NCBI GenBank assembly: GCA_024643915.1
Contig: JAHEMB010000028.1
Location: 1-13,387 of the forward strand
DNA from: Rhodothermaceae bacterium
GTDB taxonomy: Bacteria > Bacteroidota > Rhodothermia > Rhodothermales > JAHEMB01
DNA length: 13,387 nt
Reading direction: 5' to 3'
Below the pieces are notes generated by a model. It was given only the letters and a program-made list of their open reading frames with translations. It was not told where the DNA came from and did not search any database. Positions 13,015 to 13,387 of this stretch are shown piece after piece. Both the position numbers and the translations under genes were made by a program. Numbering within the stretch: position 1 is the stretch's first letter; each line of letters begins with the position of its first letter.

Positions 13015-13387
13015 AAAAATCTTGGAATGCGGGAGGACAGAAGGAAGAACAAACCAGCCACCCTTCGTCAAATCAGAAACCCGGTGACCGGCAGTTCAGC
13101 GCTTGATCTGCATATACGCAACAGGCGTTGGATACGGCCCCAGGCGTGAGGTGGCGCTCACTCGTTTTCGCTCTCCCCTCTCGTCACTAGTGCAGCTTGT
13201 CTGGTAGCGTACCCCTGTGAAAACAACTTCGACGGCTTTTGTTGCCCTCGCGTGAAAAGCAGGCAGGGAAGATCTCCTTTCTTAGCCTGGAATGCAATCC
13301 CACCTGCGGCAATTTTGATAACCTTATAAGAATTTGACTTTACTTCACCGTTTCTGCAAATAAATGCAGCTTTCGGGCACCGCGTGC
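13015..13387 (-). promoter_or_regulatory. Gene-free leader upstream of the Wzc-like gene
   Basis: These 373 bp contain no convincing ORF on either strand and end at the window edge. The distal part (13310-13370) is much more AT-rich than the genes. On the minus strand it has TATAAG (13328-13323) as a possible -10 element without a good -35 partner. On the plus strand TTGACT (13334-13339) lies 18 bp before AAATAA, a possible divergent promoter. Short palindromes include CTGCA-N6-TGCAG (13354-13369), GGTA-GCG-TACC (13203-13213), GTGAG-N6-CTCAC (13146-13161) and CCGGTGACCGG (13081-13091). Any of these may be operators or chance. No Shine-Dalgarno precedes the wzc-like ATG. I could not match a known riboswitch. 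Confidence 0.35.

Noticed and set aside
13015..13071. 19-residue N-terminal extension of the Wzc-like protein from a TTG
   Set aside because: Codon use is unlike the gene, and ATG at 13014 gives a normal N-terminus.
1..13387. CRISPR arrays, tRNA or rRNA genes, transposases, phage genes
   Set aside because: None seen; no regularly spaced repeats, cloverleaf-like sequences or mobile-element proteins in the window.

Overview
The window is GC-rich chromosomal DNA from a Gram-negative-type bacterium. Three things point toward a high-GC member of the Bacteroidota/Rhodothermota: starts usually lack a Shine-Dalgarno sequence and are often A/T-rich, ATP sulfurylase and APS kinase are fused, and a short SLBB export protein sits beside a Wzc-type tyrosine autokinase. 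This placement is an inference and is only moderately secure.

Layout. Positions 2-175 (+) hold the last codons of a GH20 beta-N-acetylhexosaminidase. A short AT-rich interspersed repeat (about 167-272) follows, forming a 20-bp inverted repeat plus a third copy. It runs into a small, unrecognised, coding-like plus-strand ORF (261-488) that converges on and slightly overlaps the next block. From 458 to 13014 every gene is on the minus strand. In transcription order (right to left) they are: a Wzc-like polysaccharide co-polymerase/BY-kinase, a short SLBB export-type protein, UDP-glucose 6-dehydrogenase, UDP-glucuronate decarboxylase (4-nt overlap with the previous gene), an SLC13-type permease with two RCK_C domains, a fused ATP sulfurylase/APS kinase, a GDP-mannose 3,5-epimerase-like enzyme, dTDP-glucose 4,6-dehydratase (rfbB) and glucose-1-phosphate thymidylyltransferase (rfbA). 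The right end (13015-13387) is a gene-free leader upstream of the Wzc gene.

How it fits together. This is a supply-and-export module for a surface or extracellular polysaccharide. Ugd and the decarboxylase convert UDP-glucose to UDP-glucuronate and UDP-xylose. RfbA and RfbB make dTDP-4-keto-6-deoxyglucose. The GME-like enzyme would make GDP-L-galactose and/or GDP-L-gulose from GDP-mannose. The permease and the fused sulfate enzyme would import sulfate and activate it to PAPS. The Wzc-like kinase and the SLBB protein would handle chain length, export and tyrosine-phosphorylation control. PAPS synthesis sitting between the nucleotide-sugar genes suggests that the polymer is sulfated, but no sulfotransferase, glycosyltransferase, Wzx or Wzy lies in the window. 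The most striking sequence features are the hexanucleotide-repeat tyrosine tail of the kinase, a 10-bp G/C homopolymer just upstream of the sulfate-activation gene, and the repeat that supplies both the end of the hexosaminidase gene and the apparent start of the small ORF.
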